In this document: piece after piece, positions 50,663-58,804 of the stretch
Numbering within the stretch: position 1 is the first letter of the stretch
How the letters are laid out: each line of letters begins with the position of its first letter
Notes under the pieces: generated by a model
What the model was told of the DNA's origin: nothing
Seen by the model: only the letters and a program-made list of their open reading frames with translations
Database searches by the model: none
Assembly: GCA_034435675.1 (NCBI GenBank)
Contig: DAOTWP010000380.1
Coordinates: 8,348 to 72,347 of the forward strand
DNA from: DAOTWP01 sp034435675
GTDB lineage: Bacteria; Chloroflexota; Anaerolineae; Aggregatilineales; Phototrophicaceae
Length of the DNA stretch: 64,000 bases
Reading direction: 5' to 3'
Position numbers and translations under genes: made by a program

Positions 50663-51016
50663 TTACAGCCCTGAACGGCGGGCGTCCTCTTCGGTCCAGC
50701 CACGATCATCCTGCGGCGTGCTCATGGCGCTAGCAACGGCAGGGCGTTCCAGAGCGCCGTAACCTAGCAGCAGCCCATATGCCAGCACCAGTAGTCCGAC
50801 GGCGATTGGCAGTGCTTGCAGCGCATGTCCCAGCAGCAGGGAAACAAAGACGAACGGAATGGCAATGCTAAAGCACAGGCACGCCAGATAGTGCAGCACA
50901 TGTGCCGCCGCTCCGCCCTTGATGCTGTCTGTTTTGAGCGAGGTGCGAACGGTGAAATAGCTGGCAAACAACCCCAGCGTCACACCGATAACGAGCGCGA
51001 GTTGAAATCTGTCCAT
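50663..51016 (-). CDS. Small three-helix membrane protein of the carbamoyltransferase operon
   Basis: 117 residues starting MDRFQLALVIGVTLGLFASYF, with about three hydrophobic segments (residues 6-25, 38-60, 65-88). A hydrophilic tail, STPQDDRGWTEEDARRSGL, ends the protein. No family is recognised. The ATG at 51016 follows GGAGGATACC, a strong ribosome site; upstream codons in frame are not protein-like. It is the last of four same-strand genes with short gaps (20 bases from the DUF5989-like gene), so it belongs to that operon. Confidence 0.75.
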   Translation of the reverse strand: MDRFQLALVIGVTLGLFASYFTVRTSLKTDSIKGGAAAHVLHYLACLCFSIAIPFVFVSLLLGHALQALPIAVGLLVLAYGLLLGYGALERPAVASAMSTPQDDRGWTEEDARRSGL

Positions 51017-51036
51017 TAGCGGTATCCTCCTGCTGT

Positions 51037-51654
51037 TTAGAACAGCGTGTAGATCGCCGGACCAAGCGGGGTTGCGCTGCCGATGGCGATGATGACGCCG
51101 AACAGGATGAGCGTAATAATCATTGGCAGCAGCCAGTACAGCTTGCGCTGCCACATGAATTGCAGCATTTCACCGAGTACGCCCAGGCGCACGAAGAAAT
51201 CGCTTAAGTAGCCCTGTACCCCTGCCATCGGATGCGGCAGGAACACCTGAAGCAGCAGCAGCACGCTGGCAGCCAGCCCAACCCAAAACCCAATGCCCAG
51301 CAGACTGCCGAGATCAATCTGTGCCTGTGCATTGCGGATGAAGAAACCGCCGTATTTGATCAGTGCCAGGAATGCGCCAATCAGCGTCATCACCACACCA
51401 ATCCGCCGTGCACGGACATCCAACATGCCCCATGCGCCAAAGACCAGTGCAATCCCCGTAGCGATAACGAACAGGGTGAGGTCATTTTCCAGCCCATTCG
51501 TCCACACGTTCAGCCCGTTCAGGCTGCCGCCATCAGGGTTGACGAACCACGGGAGGATCAGAAATGCGATTGCCATGGCGATGCCGCATACCAGCGCGAC
51601 AAAATCGCCGATCGAAAACCCTGCGCGCGGCGCAGCCTGTTTTTCAGTGGTCAT
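51037..51654 (-). CDS. Membrane protein with C-terminal DUF5989-like module
   Basis: 205 residues. The N-terminal ~145 residues hold four hydrophobic segments (FVALVCGIAMAIAFLILPWF; LTLFVIATGIALVFGAW; IGVVMTLIGAFLALIKYGG; LLGIGFWVGLAASVLLLLQV). The C-terminal ~45 residues, LGEMLQFMWQRKLYWLLPMI then ILFGVIIAIGSATPLGPAIYTLF, match the DUF5989 pattern (W-x-RK-x-W-LLP ... PFIYTLF). That small protein commonly accompanies NodU/CmcH carbamoyltransferases. Here it is fused to a membrane domain. The ATG at 51654 overlaps the carbamoyltransferase TGA by one base (TGATG). Confidence 0.75.
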   Translation of the reverse strand: MTTEKQAAPRAGFSIGDFVALVCGIAMAIAFLILPWFVNPDGGSLNGLNVWTNGLENDLTLFVIATGIALVFGAWGMLDVRARRIGVVMTLIGAFLALIKYGGFFIRNAQAQIDLGSLLGIGFWVGLAASVLLLLQVFLPHPMAGVQGYLSDFFVRLGVLGEMLQFMWQRKLYWLLPMIITLILFGVIIAIGSATPLGPAIYTLF

Positions 51655-53453
51655 CAATTTTTCTCCGGCTTCTTGACAATGAACGAGTTGAGTACCAGCA
51701 TGTCAATATCGCTGTTGTTGTAAGTGTTGAATGCCTCGCGTGGGGTGTTCACAATCGGCTCACCACGCAGGTTGAACGAGGTGTTGAGCACAACCGGAAC
51801 GCCGGTAATTTCCCCGAAGCGTTCCACAACGCCGTAATAGCGCGGGTTCGTTTCGCGGTCAATTGTTTGCAGGCGTCCTGTACCCATATGACACACTGCC
51901 GGGATCTGGTCCTGTTTGTCCGCTTTAATTGGGCTGACCATCAGCATATAGCGCGGGGCGTGGCGCTTATCAACCTCCGGGTACTCGAAGTATTCTGGTG
52001 CGCGGTCTGCCAGAACCACAGGCGCGAACGGGCGGAACGGTTCGCGGTATTTGATCTTGGTGTTGACGATCTCTTTGGTTTCCTCGAAGCGCGGGTCTGC
52101 CAGAATGCTGCGGTTGCCCAGCGCGCGCGGTCCCCACTCAAAGCGCCCCTGAAAGAAGCCGATCACCTTTTTGTGGGTCAGAGCCTCCGCGACGTAGTCT
52201 ACCAGCTTATCATCGCGCCCTTCAAAAGATTCGTATTTCAGCCCCTTGCTGTCCAGAAACGCGCGGCATTCCGCATCGCTGTATTCCTGGCCCCAGTAAG
52301 CATTGGGCATGATCCAGTTGCGCGGTTTGTTCAGCACAAGATAATGCGCCCAGAGTGCTGCCCCTAATGCGCCGCCATCATCCCCTGCTGCCGGCTGAAT
52401 GTAGATGTCCTCAAAGGGAGTTTCGTTCAGGATGCGGAAATTGGCTTTGGTGTTCAGCGCCACGCCGCCTGCCATAACCAGATTCTTCGAGCCGGTCTTT
52501 GCGTGCAGCACTCGCGCAATGGTAATCAGCGCGTCTTCTGTCACACGTTGGATGCTGGCGGCAATATCTGCAAAGCGCTGGTTTTCGTCCATCGCCGCTT
52601 TTTCTATGGCGCGTTCAGGATTAGTCAGCATTGTGAAAAAATCTGATTCGCCCGGGCGCGGCGCACCGAATAAATCAACAAAACGTTGGTTGTAGCTGCT
52701 GTCAGTGGAATGCTGGAAACTGAAATAGTCCAGATTCAGGTAGTAACTGCCATCTTGCGGGTTCTGGTGGAAGATTTTGTAGAGGTTGTCGAGGTAACGT
52801 GGCTCGCCGTAGGGCGCCATGCCCATGACCTTATATTCGCCGTTGTTAACCTTGAAGCCTAGATATGCCGTAAACGCAGAGTAGAGCAGCCCCAGCGAAT
52901 GTGGGAAACGCTGTTCCTGAAACAAGGTGATGTCGTTGCTGCCCTGTTCGCCTTCCCAGTAACTGCTGGCTTTGCCCAGCGTGGTTGTCGTCCATTCGCC
53001 TACGCCGTCCACCGTCAGTACCGCCGCTTCTTTAAACGGGCTGGCGAAAAATGCACTGGCGGCGTGGCTCATGTGGTGGTCACAGAACAGAATCCGGTCG
53101 TAGCCTTCAAGCCCGACCTCACTCTTGATAATGTTTTTGATCCACAGCTTTTCATTCAGCCAGCTAATCATTGACTCGCGCCACACGTTCAGCGAACGCG
53201 GAAACGTGTTGAGTGTAGTTAACAGAATCCGCTCGAATTTTTGCAGCGGCTTTTCATAAAATACCGTGTAGTCCAAATCCGCGCCGGTAATGCCTGCCTG
53301 TTTGAGGCAGAATTCAACAGCATGTTTGGGGAAGCCGTTGTCATGCTTCTTGCGCGTAAAGCGTTCTTCCATCGCCGCGGCTACAAGCTGACCGTCTTTC
53401 AGCAGCGCCGCCGCCGAGTCGTGATAAAAGCAGGAAATTCCAAGGATATACAT
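51654..53453 (-). CDS. O-carbamoyltransferase, NodU/CmcH family
   Basis: 599 residues. The N-terminal Kae1-like ASKHA domain begins YILGISCFYHDSAAALLKDG, has the metal/ATP motif CDHHMSHAASAFFASPF and VMAGGVALNTKANFRIL. The C-terminal YrdC-like domain has QGRFEWGPRALGNRSILADPR and TSFNLRGEPIVNTPREAF. These enzymes make carbamoyl-adenylate from carbamoyl phosphate and ATP and carbamoylate hydroxyls of sugars or natural products. The acceptor is unknown. It is flanked by small membrane proteins and near a GT4 glycosyltransferase and a FemAB-like enzyme, so a cell-surface glycan is a reasonable guess. Confidence 0.93.
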   Translation of the reverse strand: MYILGISCFYHDSAAALLKDGQLVAAAMEERFTRKKHDNGFPKHAVEFCLKQAGITGADLDYTVFYEKPLQKFERILLTTLNTFPRSLNVWRESMISWLNEKLWIKNIIKSEVGLEGYDRILFCDHHMSHAASAFFASPFKEAAVLTVDGVGEWTTTTLGKASSYWEGEQGSNDITLFQEQRFPHSLGLLYSAFTAYLGFKVNNGEYKVMGMAPYGEPRYLDNLYKIFHQNPQDGSYYLNLDYFSFQHSTDSSYNQRFVDLFGAPRPGESDFFTMLTNPERAIEKAAMDENQRFADIAASIQRVTEDALITIARVLHAKTGSKNLVMAGGVALNTKANFRILNETPFEDIYIQPAAGDDGGALGAALWAHYLVLNKPRNWIMPNAYWGQEYSDAECRAFLDSKGLKYESFEGRDDKLVDYVAEALTHKKVIGFFQGRFEWGPRALGNRSILADPRFEETKEIVNTKIKYREPFRPFAPVVLADRAPEYFEYPEVDKRHAPRYMLMVSPIKADKQDQIPAVCHMGTGRLQTIDRETNPRYYGVVERFGEITGVPVVLNTSFNLRGEPIVNTPREAFNTYNNSDIDMLVLNSFIVKKPEKN

Positions 53454-53462
53454 ATCTGTCCC

Positions 53463-53759
53463 TTAACCCTGTTTTCTCGCGCCGTCCAGGTCGTTACGGA
53501 CAGGTTCGCGTTCTACCCAATACGTGGATGATGCCTGGGTAAGGTGACGCCGCAGCGGGTCAGTAAACACGCGCGAGATGATCCCAAAGGGCACGAGAAT
53601 GGTAACATAGAAGATCGTGACTGCGGTGCGGCTGACCAGATCCGCCATGATGTCACGAATAATTTTGAAGCGTTTCCAGGCAATACTGTTAATCTCGCTC
53701 AAGCTGCTCCTCTTTGCCGCCAGTTCCGTTTCGCTGGCATATGTGTTCACTGCATTCAT
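53463..53759 (-). CDS. Small membrane protein, first gene of carbamoyltransferase operon
   Basis: 98 residues. One hydrophobic segment (LVSRTAVTIFYVTILVPFGII, about 41-62) is followed by a basic/polar tail ending SSTYWVEREPVRNDLDGARKQG. The tail resembles small proteins encoded beside NodU/CmcH carbamoyltransferases (SxtJ-neighbourhood type), but the family is not assigned with certainty. It ends nine bases before the carbamoyltransferase start, so the two are in one operon. Confidence 0.7.
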   Translation of the reverse strand: MNAVNTYASETELAAKRSSLSEINSIAWKRFKIIRDIMADLVSRTAVTIFYVTILVPFGIISRVFTDPLRRHLTQASSTYWVEREPVRNDLDGARKQG

Positions 53760-53939
53760 GCGCGTTATCTCACTTCACCACACGCGGTGTGTCAATTGTT
53801 CTGATTGTACGGTGCTGCCGATGATAGCAAAATTTGCCAGCATGGTGTAGTGAGGGTTTGCAACAAAGATGGTGGTGAAAGCGCGCCAGACTGATTACAA
53901 TCAGAAGGAGTTTGAGTCTAACTGTGTGGAGATGACCCG

Positions 53940-54248
53940 ATGAACTTTGTACAACAACTGATGACTAAACGCGATGCAAAAGCCATCCCGCATCTCGAGC
54001 AGTATGCGCCGGTCTGGATTGAGAGCGAACGGATTATTGACGAAGACGAGTCACTTCTGTTTAATGTGGTGTTCCAGCACCCGCAGTATGGCTGGGTCAG
54101 CCGTCGCTACAAATTTGATGGCTTCAACAATGTACTGTATTACAAGGGGCAAACACTGACTTCAGAGGAAAAAGCGCTGGAGATACAGCAAAAAGACCCT
54201 TATATCACCACAGCCATCGCGGACATTCCCAACTCCTACGGCGGTTGA
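53940..54248 (+). CDS. Small conserved-looking cytoplasmic protein
   Basis: 102 residues, no signal or membrane segment. The sequence alternates short strands and turns with many aromatics: APVWIESERIIDEDESLLFN, QHPQYGWVSRRYKFDGFNN, VLYYKGQTLTSEEKALEIQQ. Function unknown. GGAGATG lies about eight bases before the ATG. It is divergent from the carbamoyltransferase operon and convergent with the glycosyltransferase, with a hairpin after its stop. Confidence 0.65.
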   Translation: MNFVQQLMTKRDAKAIPHLEQYAPVWIESERIIDEDESLLFNVVFQHPQYGWVSRRYKFDGFNNVLYYKGQTLTSEEKALEIQQKDPYITTAIADIPNSYGG

Positions 54249-54260
54249 TTGGTTTACCAA

Positions 54261-54282
54261 GGGGCGAGTTCCTGCTCGCCCC
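54261..54282. terminator. Hairpin between convergent genes
   Basis: GGGGCGAG (54261-54268) and CTCGCCCC (54275-54282), 8-bp perfect stem, 6-base loop, 12 bases after the stop at 54248 and 15 before the convergent stop at 54298. No T-run; probably bidirectional. Confidence 0.6.
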
Positions 54283-54297
54283 ACTGCGCGCCGGTTT

Positions 54298-55563
54298 TCA
54301 GGCGTGCTTCTTAATACCGCTGCGGCGTTCAAGTACATCCTCAAACAGCAGGATCAATTGATCCGCAATCAGTGACCAGGCGTAATCGCGCGCGTGCTGA
54401 GCGGCGTGTTGGCTCATGGTTTCCCGCTCGTCTGGGTGCTGGATCAGCTTAAGGATGCGCGCAGCCAGAGTTGCGGGTTCACGTGTGGGCACAAGGTAAC
54501 CGGTTTTGTGGTCATCCACCAGGTACGCCAGCCCGCCTACTTCAGACGCAATGACCGGCGTGCCCATTGCCATTGCTTCCAGGGCTACCATACCGAAGGA
54601 CTCATAGTCCGACGGCATTATCACGGCTGTTGCCGCCGCGTAATACTGCGGCAGCAGTGCCTGTTCCTTTGCCCCCAGAAAGCTGACCATCTCCTGTAAG
54701 TGCAGCGCGTCGCTTAGTGCCATCAACCGCGAAAGCTCACTGTCAGTAGGATTATCGGGATCACCCCCAATAATGGCGAAACGGGTGTTTCGAAGCACAT
54801 CAGGTTGTGTACGCTGAATCTCGTTCAAAGCCTGCAAAATCGTATCTACGCCTTTTAGCGGTTCCAGACGTCCGACAAAGAGCAAAATCTGGCAGTCCGG
54901 TGGGCAGCCAATCTGCGCTTTTGCCGCCATCATCGGCATGGGCTGAAAGCGGGCTTCATTAACGCCCGGTGGGATGACGACGATTTTGCGTCTATCAGTT
55001 CGGTATAACCATAGAAGTTGTGATTGCTCTGCCGGTGTTGCTGCGATGATGCGATCCGCCCAGTCTACAATGCGTGTCTCAATCGTGGTTCGCGTATCCA
55101 TAACAGGCATGTAAACCGTCTTGCCGTCAATGCGGTTTTTCATATGCCCGAGTGTGTGAAACATCTGCACAAAGGGTGTTCCCCAGACTTCCTTGAGCTT
55201 GTTCGCCACCCAACCGCTCAGCCAGTAATGCGCATACACAAGGTCGTAGCTCACATTTTGTTTGGTCGCAAACGCAATCACCCCGGCGGCAAACTGCTGC
55301 ACATGCGTGTAAACGTCCAGCGGATCAAGCGTTTGTGCCGGTCCCGCTGTGACACTGACCACACGCACATTGTCACCTAGCGAGTAGTCAATTTCTGGAG
55401 TGTGGGGTGCTGCAACGCGCGTGAACACATCTACCTGAATGCCGCGCTTGCCGAGTTCCTGCGCCAGTTCGCGCACATAAACATTCATGCCTCCGGTTTT
55501 TTTGCCACCCAGAGGAGCCAGTGGGCTGGTGTGCACGCTGAGAATTGCCAGGCGATTGATCAT
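54298..55563 (-). CDS. Family 4 glycosyltransferase
   Basis: 421 residues, GT-B fold. The N-terminus RLAILSVHTSPLAPLGGKKTGGMNVYVRELA is the MshA/sucrose-synthase-like donor of the GT4 family. YDLVYAHYWLSGWV and PFVQMFHTLGHMKN are characteristic. The C-terminal domain has LLFVGRLEPLKGVDTILQAL and the E-x7-E motif in PSDYESFGMVALEAMAMGTPVIAS. Retaining transfer of a sugar from a UDP or similar donor is expected; the acceptor is unknown. The ATG at 55563 is adjacent to the FemAB-like gene upstream (57-base gap, same strand). Confidence 0.92.
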   Translation of the reverse strand: MINRLAILSVHTSPLAPLGGKKTGGMNVYVRELAQELGKRGIQVDVFTRVAAPHTPEIDYSLGDNVRVVSVTAGPAQTLDPLDVYTHVQQFAAGVIAFATKQNVSYDLVYAHYWLSGWVANKLKEVWGTPFVQMFHTLGHMKNRIDGKTVYMPVMDTRTTIETRIVDWADRIIAATPAEQSQLLWLYRTDRRKIVVIPPGVNEARFQPMPMMAAKAQIGCPPDCQILLFVGRLEPLKGVDTILQALNEIQRTQPDVLRNTRFAIIGGDPDNPTDSELSRLMALSDALHLQEMVSFLGAKEQALLPQYYAAATAVIMPSDYESFGMVALEAMAMGTPVIASEVGGLAYLVDDHKTGYLVPTREPATLAARILKLIQHPDERETMSQHAAQHARDYAWSLIADQLILLFEDVLERRSGIKKHA

Positions 55564-55620
55564 GGTATGAGCGCTCCGCGTATGCTCAAACAGTCTATCC
55601 TTCGGGCGAACAAAGCCGGG

Positions 55621-56679
55621 TTACTGGGTGTCCTTGCGGGCATTCAGGCGATAGACGCGTGTGTCTTTGCCGCCCAGTCGATACTTATACACCTCGTTGC
55701 CCCGCAAGAAGTCGAAGACCCTGCGCTTCTGTTCAATGGCGTACTGGATGATGTAGGCGACCAGCACAATACCGGGGCTTAGCTGCCCAAAGGTTTCGGC
55801 ATCCAGCCCGGAGTTGTACACCAGCACGCGCTCGTCATAAACAAAGTTCAGATATGCCGCAGCAGGCACGCCATTTGCAGTCAGGAATGCCAGTTCCAGC
55901 CAACCCTTTTCAGCGGCAATATGCACCATATGTTTGAAAAAAGCTGCATTCTGCGTGTCTTGCAGGAATTGCGCTTTGTCCCCACTGCTTTTTGCCATCA
56001 GCTGCATAAAACGCTCAAGCTCGACTTCGAGATTGTGCGACGAGTTAACGATATACCAGTCCAGCGTTTCCCCCGCGCCATCGGAACGGCGCAGTTTGCG
56101 GCGCAGTTCATGGCGGTTCTTTTTGTCCAGGCTTTCGAGATATGCTTCCCAGCTTGCTGGCAGCTGAATCACGGGGCAAACCTCATCCTCTGTCAGCGTT
56201 ACAGTAAAGCCGTGTTGGCGCAGAATGTCCGGAAACTGGGTATAAGTTGGTGATGCCTCCGGGATATTGCATAGGTCAAGCTGCTGGAAGTGTGCGCCGG
56301 AGTCACCCAGACAGCGCGCCAGGCTGGCATAGACCGGGACAAGGTGCTCACCATCAACGATAATATCCAGATAGTCGGTGACATCAATACAGCCAATGGT
56401 ATGCACCATGCGCCCATCCTGCGCATCCTCACGGATGAACCATGGAGCAATCCCAATCAGGCGCTGCTGATCATCACGGCAGGCAATCACCCATAGTTCG
56501 CCCGGTTGGTAAGCCTGCCACCATGTGCTGGTCCACTCCCAAGTGCTGAAGATATTGTTCGCCGGGCTGCGTTGCAGCAAATCGTTCCACTCGGATCGCA
56601 GTTGTTCAAATACAGACGGTTCGCTGTAAATGGTCAGGTTCACAGGGGATAACCCTTCGGTTAAGGCTAATGACTGCAC
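55621..56679 (-). CDS. FemAB/BioF2-type acyl(aminoacyl)transferase
   Basis: 352 residues with a double-GNAT fold. Typical markers: NIFSTWEWTSTWWQAYQPG near the N-terminus, the basic ESLDKKNRHELRRKLRR segment in the middle, and the GNAT-like second half with LAFLTANGVPAAAYLNFVYD and a final FDFLRGNEVYKYRLGG. The last segment is the marker of the CelD/BcsL and PEP-CTERM/XrtA-associated FemAB proteins of glycan gene sets. The start is GTG 56679 behind GAGGAG. It is upstream of the GT4 gene and probably co-transcribed, suggesting a surface-glycan modification. Confidence 0.85.
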   Translation of the reverse strand: MQSLALTEGLSPVNLTIYSEPSVFEQLRSEWNDLLQRSPANNIFSTWEWTSTWWQAYQPGELWVIACRDDQQRLIGIAPWFIREDAQDGRMVHTIGCIDVTDYLDIIVDGEHLVPVYASLARCLGDSGAHFQQLDLCNIPEASPTYTQFPDILRQHGFTVTLTEDEVCPVIQLPASWEAYLESLDKKNRHELRRKLRRSDGAGETLDWYIVNSSHNLEVELERFMQLMAKSSGDKAQFLQDTQNAAFFKHMVHIAAEKGWLELAFLTANGVPAAAYLNFVYDERVLVYNSGLDAETFGQLSPGIVLVAYIIQYAIEQKRRVFDFLRGNEVYKYRLGGKDTRVYRLNARKDTQ

Positions 56680-56827
56680 AGGCTACTCCTCAGGAAAATT
56701 ACTCTAAACGGTTATTGTAGCCCCGGTGGTTTAGCGTCTGATAAATTGGATTATAGCACTGGATGTTGCAGATTACGCGGTTAAGTGAGTTTTCTAAGAG
56801 AATTCTATTTTAGGGCATCAATTGCTG

Positions 56828-56833
56828 TATAAT
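56828..56833 (+). promoter_or_regulatory. -10 element of CAP-domain protein gene
   Basis: TATAAT 39 bases before the ATG at 56872; the -35 region is not convincing. Confidence 0.4.
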
Positions 56834-56871
56834 GCCCCCAGAATGCACTGGGTCGAGGTAAGGGGTCTTGC

Positions 56872-58494
56872 ATGTTCAACCCGGCACGTCGAAGCATGAT
56901 GCTGGCGGCTCTCTTAGTGCTGTTGGTCTTTCGTGTGGGCATTTCAGCCACTGCACAAGACGCGGTAGCTTGGGAACTTCTTACGCGAGTCAATGCAGCG
57001 CGTGCAGCTGCGGGAACCGGCGCGCTGACCCTTGATGCCCGCTTGCTGGCAGTGGCACAGCGGCACAGCGACGACATGGCACAGGGTGATTTTCTGGGGC
57101 ACCAGGGTTCGGATGGAACCTGGCCCGCTGACCGTGTAACTGCTGCGGGATATGTTTGGAATCGTGTCGGGGAGAATGCGTTGTTCCGCTGGGATTTGAA
57201 TGCGGAAGCAGCTTTTGACCAGTGGTGGGAAAGCGCTGGGCATCGCGACAATATGCTCAACCCAGCGTACATGGATGTCGGTATTGCGTGGGCACAGGCG
57301 GCATCCGGCAAGTACTATTACACGGTGGTACTGGCATCGCGCCCGGCAGGGCAGCCCGCCGTCCCGGTCCTACGGGAAACAGCAACACCAACGTCAACAT
57401 TGACGCTGACCACTGCGCCTGTTCCGACTACCAACTTACCCCCGACAGCACCGGCGCTGCAATCCAGCAGCACCAGCGCCGCCAGCAGCATCGCCACGGC
57501 GCCGCAGCAGGTCATCGTAGCGAACTCGCCAACGCCCTTCGTCATTATTGTTACGTCAGCCCCCACCACGCCAACCAGCACACCGCGACTTGCCCCCACA
57601 ATACCTTATGAGACGCTGGCGCCGCCAACGTCAACGCCGCCTCCGCCCGCCGATTTACGCCTCGTCTTTGACGACTTGAGTTTTACCCTTATCAATGTCG
57701 GTGCTGTACGGCTCGATTTGACCGAACTTACCTTTGTCAGCGAGGGGGGTGCGCTTAGTGTGGCGCGCTGGGATACCCAGTTCTTGACCGCGCCGCTAAG
57801 CAGTTTTCCTACCGGGGGATGTTTGCAAGCATGGGACATTAACACGACAGAACTGCCCGCACCAGATGCCTGTGATGTGCGCCATGCGTGGATTGCGGTC
57901 AACAGCGCAGGAACGTTCTGGCGTGGGGTCAATCAGTTCTATGTCACGCTCGGTGGTGCCGGGGTTGCCACCTGCGAAACATGGCGCGGTGTATGTGATG
58001 TGAATCTCTCGCAACGGGTGGTACTGCCCACCGAGCGTCCGATCCTTGCGACCGCGACTGCGCCAGAGAGCAGTGATAACGGCGGCGCAGCGGGCGGTGC
58101 GGAAAGTGGCACGGGTAGTGCTTCCAGTTCTGGTGCGGATTTGCGCCTGATTTATGATGCAGTCAGTTTTGCACTGGTGAATATTTCTGGCGGGGCATTG
58201 AATTTATCGGGGCTGGGATTTTCCGGTCCGGCAGGGACGCTGAACATTAGCGCATGGGACAATGGTTTTCTTTCCGCCCCATTGAGCGCTTTCCCTGCGA
58301 CAGACTGCTTGCAGGTGTGGGACGTGAATACCGAGTTGCAGCCTGCACCGGCAGTCTGTGACACGCGCCACGCCTGGATTGCCGTGAACGACAGCGGCGA
58401 TTTCTGGCGGGACACGTTCAGCGTCAGCCAGAACGGTACTGTGCTGAGTACGTGCAGCAGCGGAGCCGAAGACTGCGAAATCTGGCTGCCCTGA
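56872..58494 (+). CDS. Secreted CAP-domain protein with two copies of a four-cysteine domain
   Basis: 540 residues. A signal peptide (residues 1-28) is followed by a CAP/SCP domain (33-157): LLTRVNAARAAAGTGALTLD, AQRHSDDMAQGDFLGH, GENALFR, WWESAGHRDNMLNPAYMDVGIA. A ~100-residue Thr/Pro linker follows. Then come two homologous domains, 260-376 and 421-540, each starting ADLRL(V/I)(F/Y)D and sharing four cysteines with matching spacing (C317, 334, 368, 375; C479, 496, 528, 535) plus HAWIAVN and FWR. The CAP domain has the His/Glu residues of the family; its role in bacteria is often peptidase-like or ligand binding. The duplicated domain is not recognised. AAGGGG precedes the ATG. Confidence 0.85.
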   Translation: MFNPARRSMMLAALLVLLVFRVGISATAQDAVAWELLTRVNAARAAAGTGALTLDARLLAVAQRHSDDMAQGDFLGHQGSDGTWPADRVTAAGYVWNRVGENALFRWDLNAEAAFDQWWESAGHRDNMLNPAYMDVGIAWAQAASGKYYYTVVLASRPAGQPAVPVLRETATPTSTLTLTTAPVPTTNLPPTAPALQSSSTSAASSIATAPQQVIVANSPTPFVIIVTSAPTTPTSTPRLAPTIPYETLAPPTSTPPPPADLRLVFDDLSFTLINVGAVRLDLTELTFVSEGGALSVARWDTQFLTAPLSSFPTGGCLQAWDINTTELPAPDACDVRHAWIAVNSAGTFWRGVNQFYVTLGGAGVATCETWRGVCDVNLSQRVVLPTERPILATATAPESSDNGGAAGGAESGTGSASSSGADLRLIYDAVSFALVNISGGALNLSGLGFSGPAGTLNISAWDNGFLSAPLSAFPATDCLQVWDVNTELQPAPAVCDTRHAWIAVNDSGDFWRDTFSVSQNGTVLSTCSSGAEDCEIWLP

Positions 58495-58527
58495 AGCGCC
58501 TGGCGGTGTGTGCTTGCGTGAGGTGGA

Positions 58528-58555
58528 TTGACAGCGACAGAGTTCTTGCTGTCAA
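58528..58555. repeat. Inverted repeat upstream of argG leader promoter
   Basis: TTGACAGC (58528-58535) and GCTGTCAA (58548-58555), a perfect 8-bp stem with a 12-base loop. It starts 34 bases after the CAP gene stop and ends four bases before the leader promoter -35. It may terminate the CAP transcript or act as an operator. Confidence 0.5.
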
Positions 58556-58559
58556 TCGC

Positions 58560-58587
58560 TTGACAACCCGTAATTCCGCGTTACACT
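58560..58587 (+). promoter_or_regulatory. Promoter of the argG leader
   Basis: TTGACA (58560-58565), 16-base spacer, TACACT (58582-58587). The predicted start, 58594-58596, coincides with the ATG of the leader peptide, so the transcript would be leaderless or nearly so. Confidence 0.72.
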
Positions 58588-58595
58588 TTGCGCCC

Positions 58596-58676
58596 ATGAA
58601 CTTATTCACGACATCTGCAACCCGCCGTATACGTCGTCGTCGTACCCCTTCAAGGAGTCCGGTGGTTTTGGCGTAG
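58596..58676 (+). CDS. argL: Arginine-rich leader peptide of argG-argH attenuator
   Basis: A 26-codon frame: N-terminus MNLFTTSAT, middle RRIRRRRTPSR, tail SPVVLA, then TAG at 58674-58676. Seven of 26 residues are Arg, six of them in codons 10-16 (CGC CGT ATA CGT CGT CGT CGT). This is the layout of a translation-sensing leader peptide whose ribosome stalls when Arg-tRNA is scarce. No ribosome site precedes it, and the promoter places transcription start at or within two bases of the ATG. The symbol is descriptive. It is followed by a terminator and then argG. Confidence 0.75.
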   Translation: MNLFTTSATRRIRRRRTPSRSPVVLA

Positions 58677-58738
58677 GTGGTTGCAGTAGCTAAACCGAGC
58701 GTTTGACCCCCGGGCACAGTACCGGGGTTTTTGTTTTT
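58657..58738 (+). promoter_or_regulatory. argG transcription attenuator (antiterminator arm and terminator)
   Basis: Terminator: CCCCGG (58708-58713), loop, CCGGGG (58722-58727), then TTTTTGTTTTT. Alternative pairing: GTCCGGTGGT (58657-58666), in the last leader codons, can pair with ACCCCCGGGC (58706-58715) with one U-G pair and one mismatch. That pairing removes the terminator's 5' arm. A ribosome at the leader stop would cover the first arm, giving termination; one stalled on the Arg codons would leave it free, giving read-through into argG. Confidence 0.7.
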
Positions 58739-58804
58739 AAGTTATGAACCGTGTTTGTTCTCGGCAGTAACCGATGCGCATGCATTTACATGGGAGAATG
58801 GATG

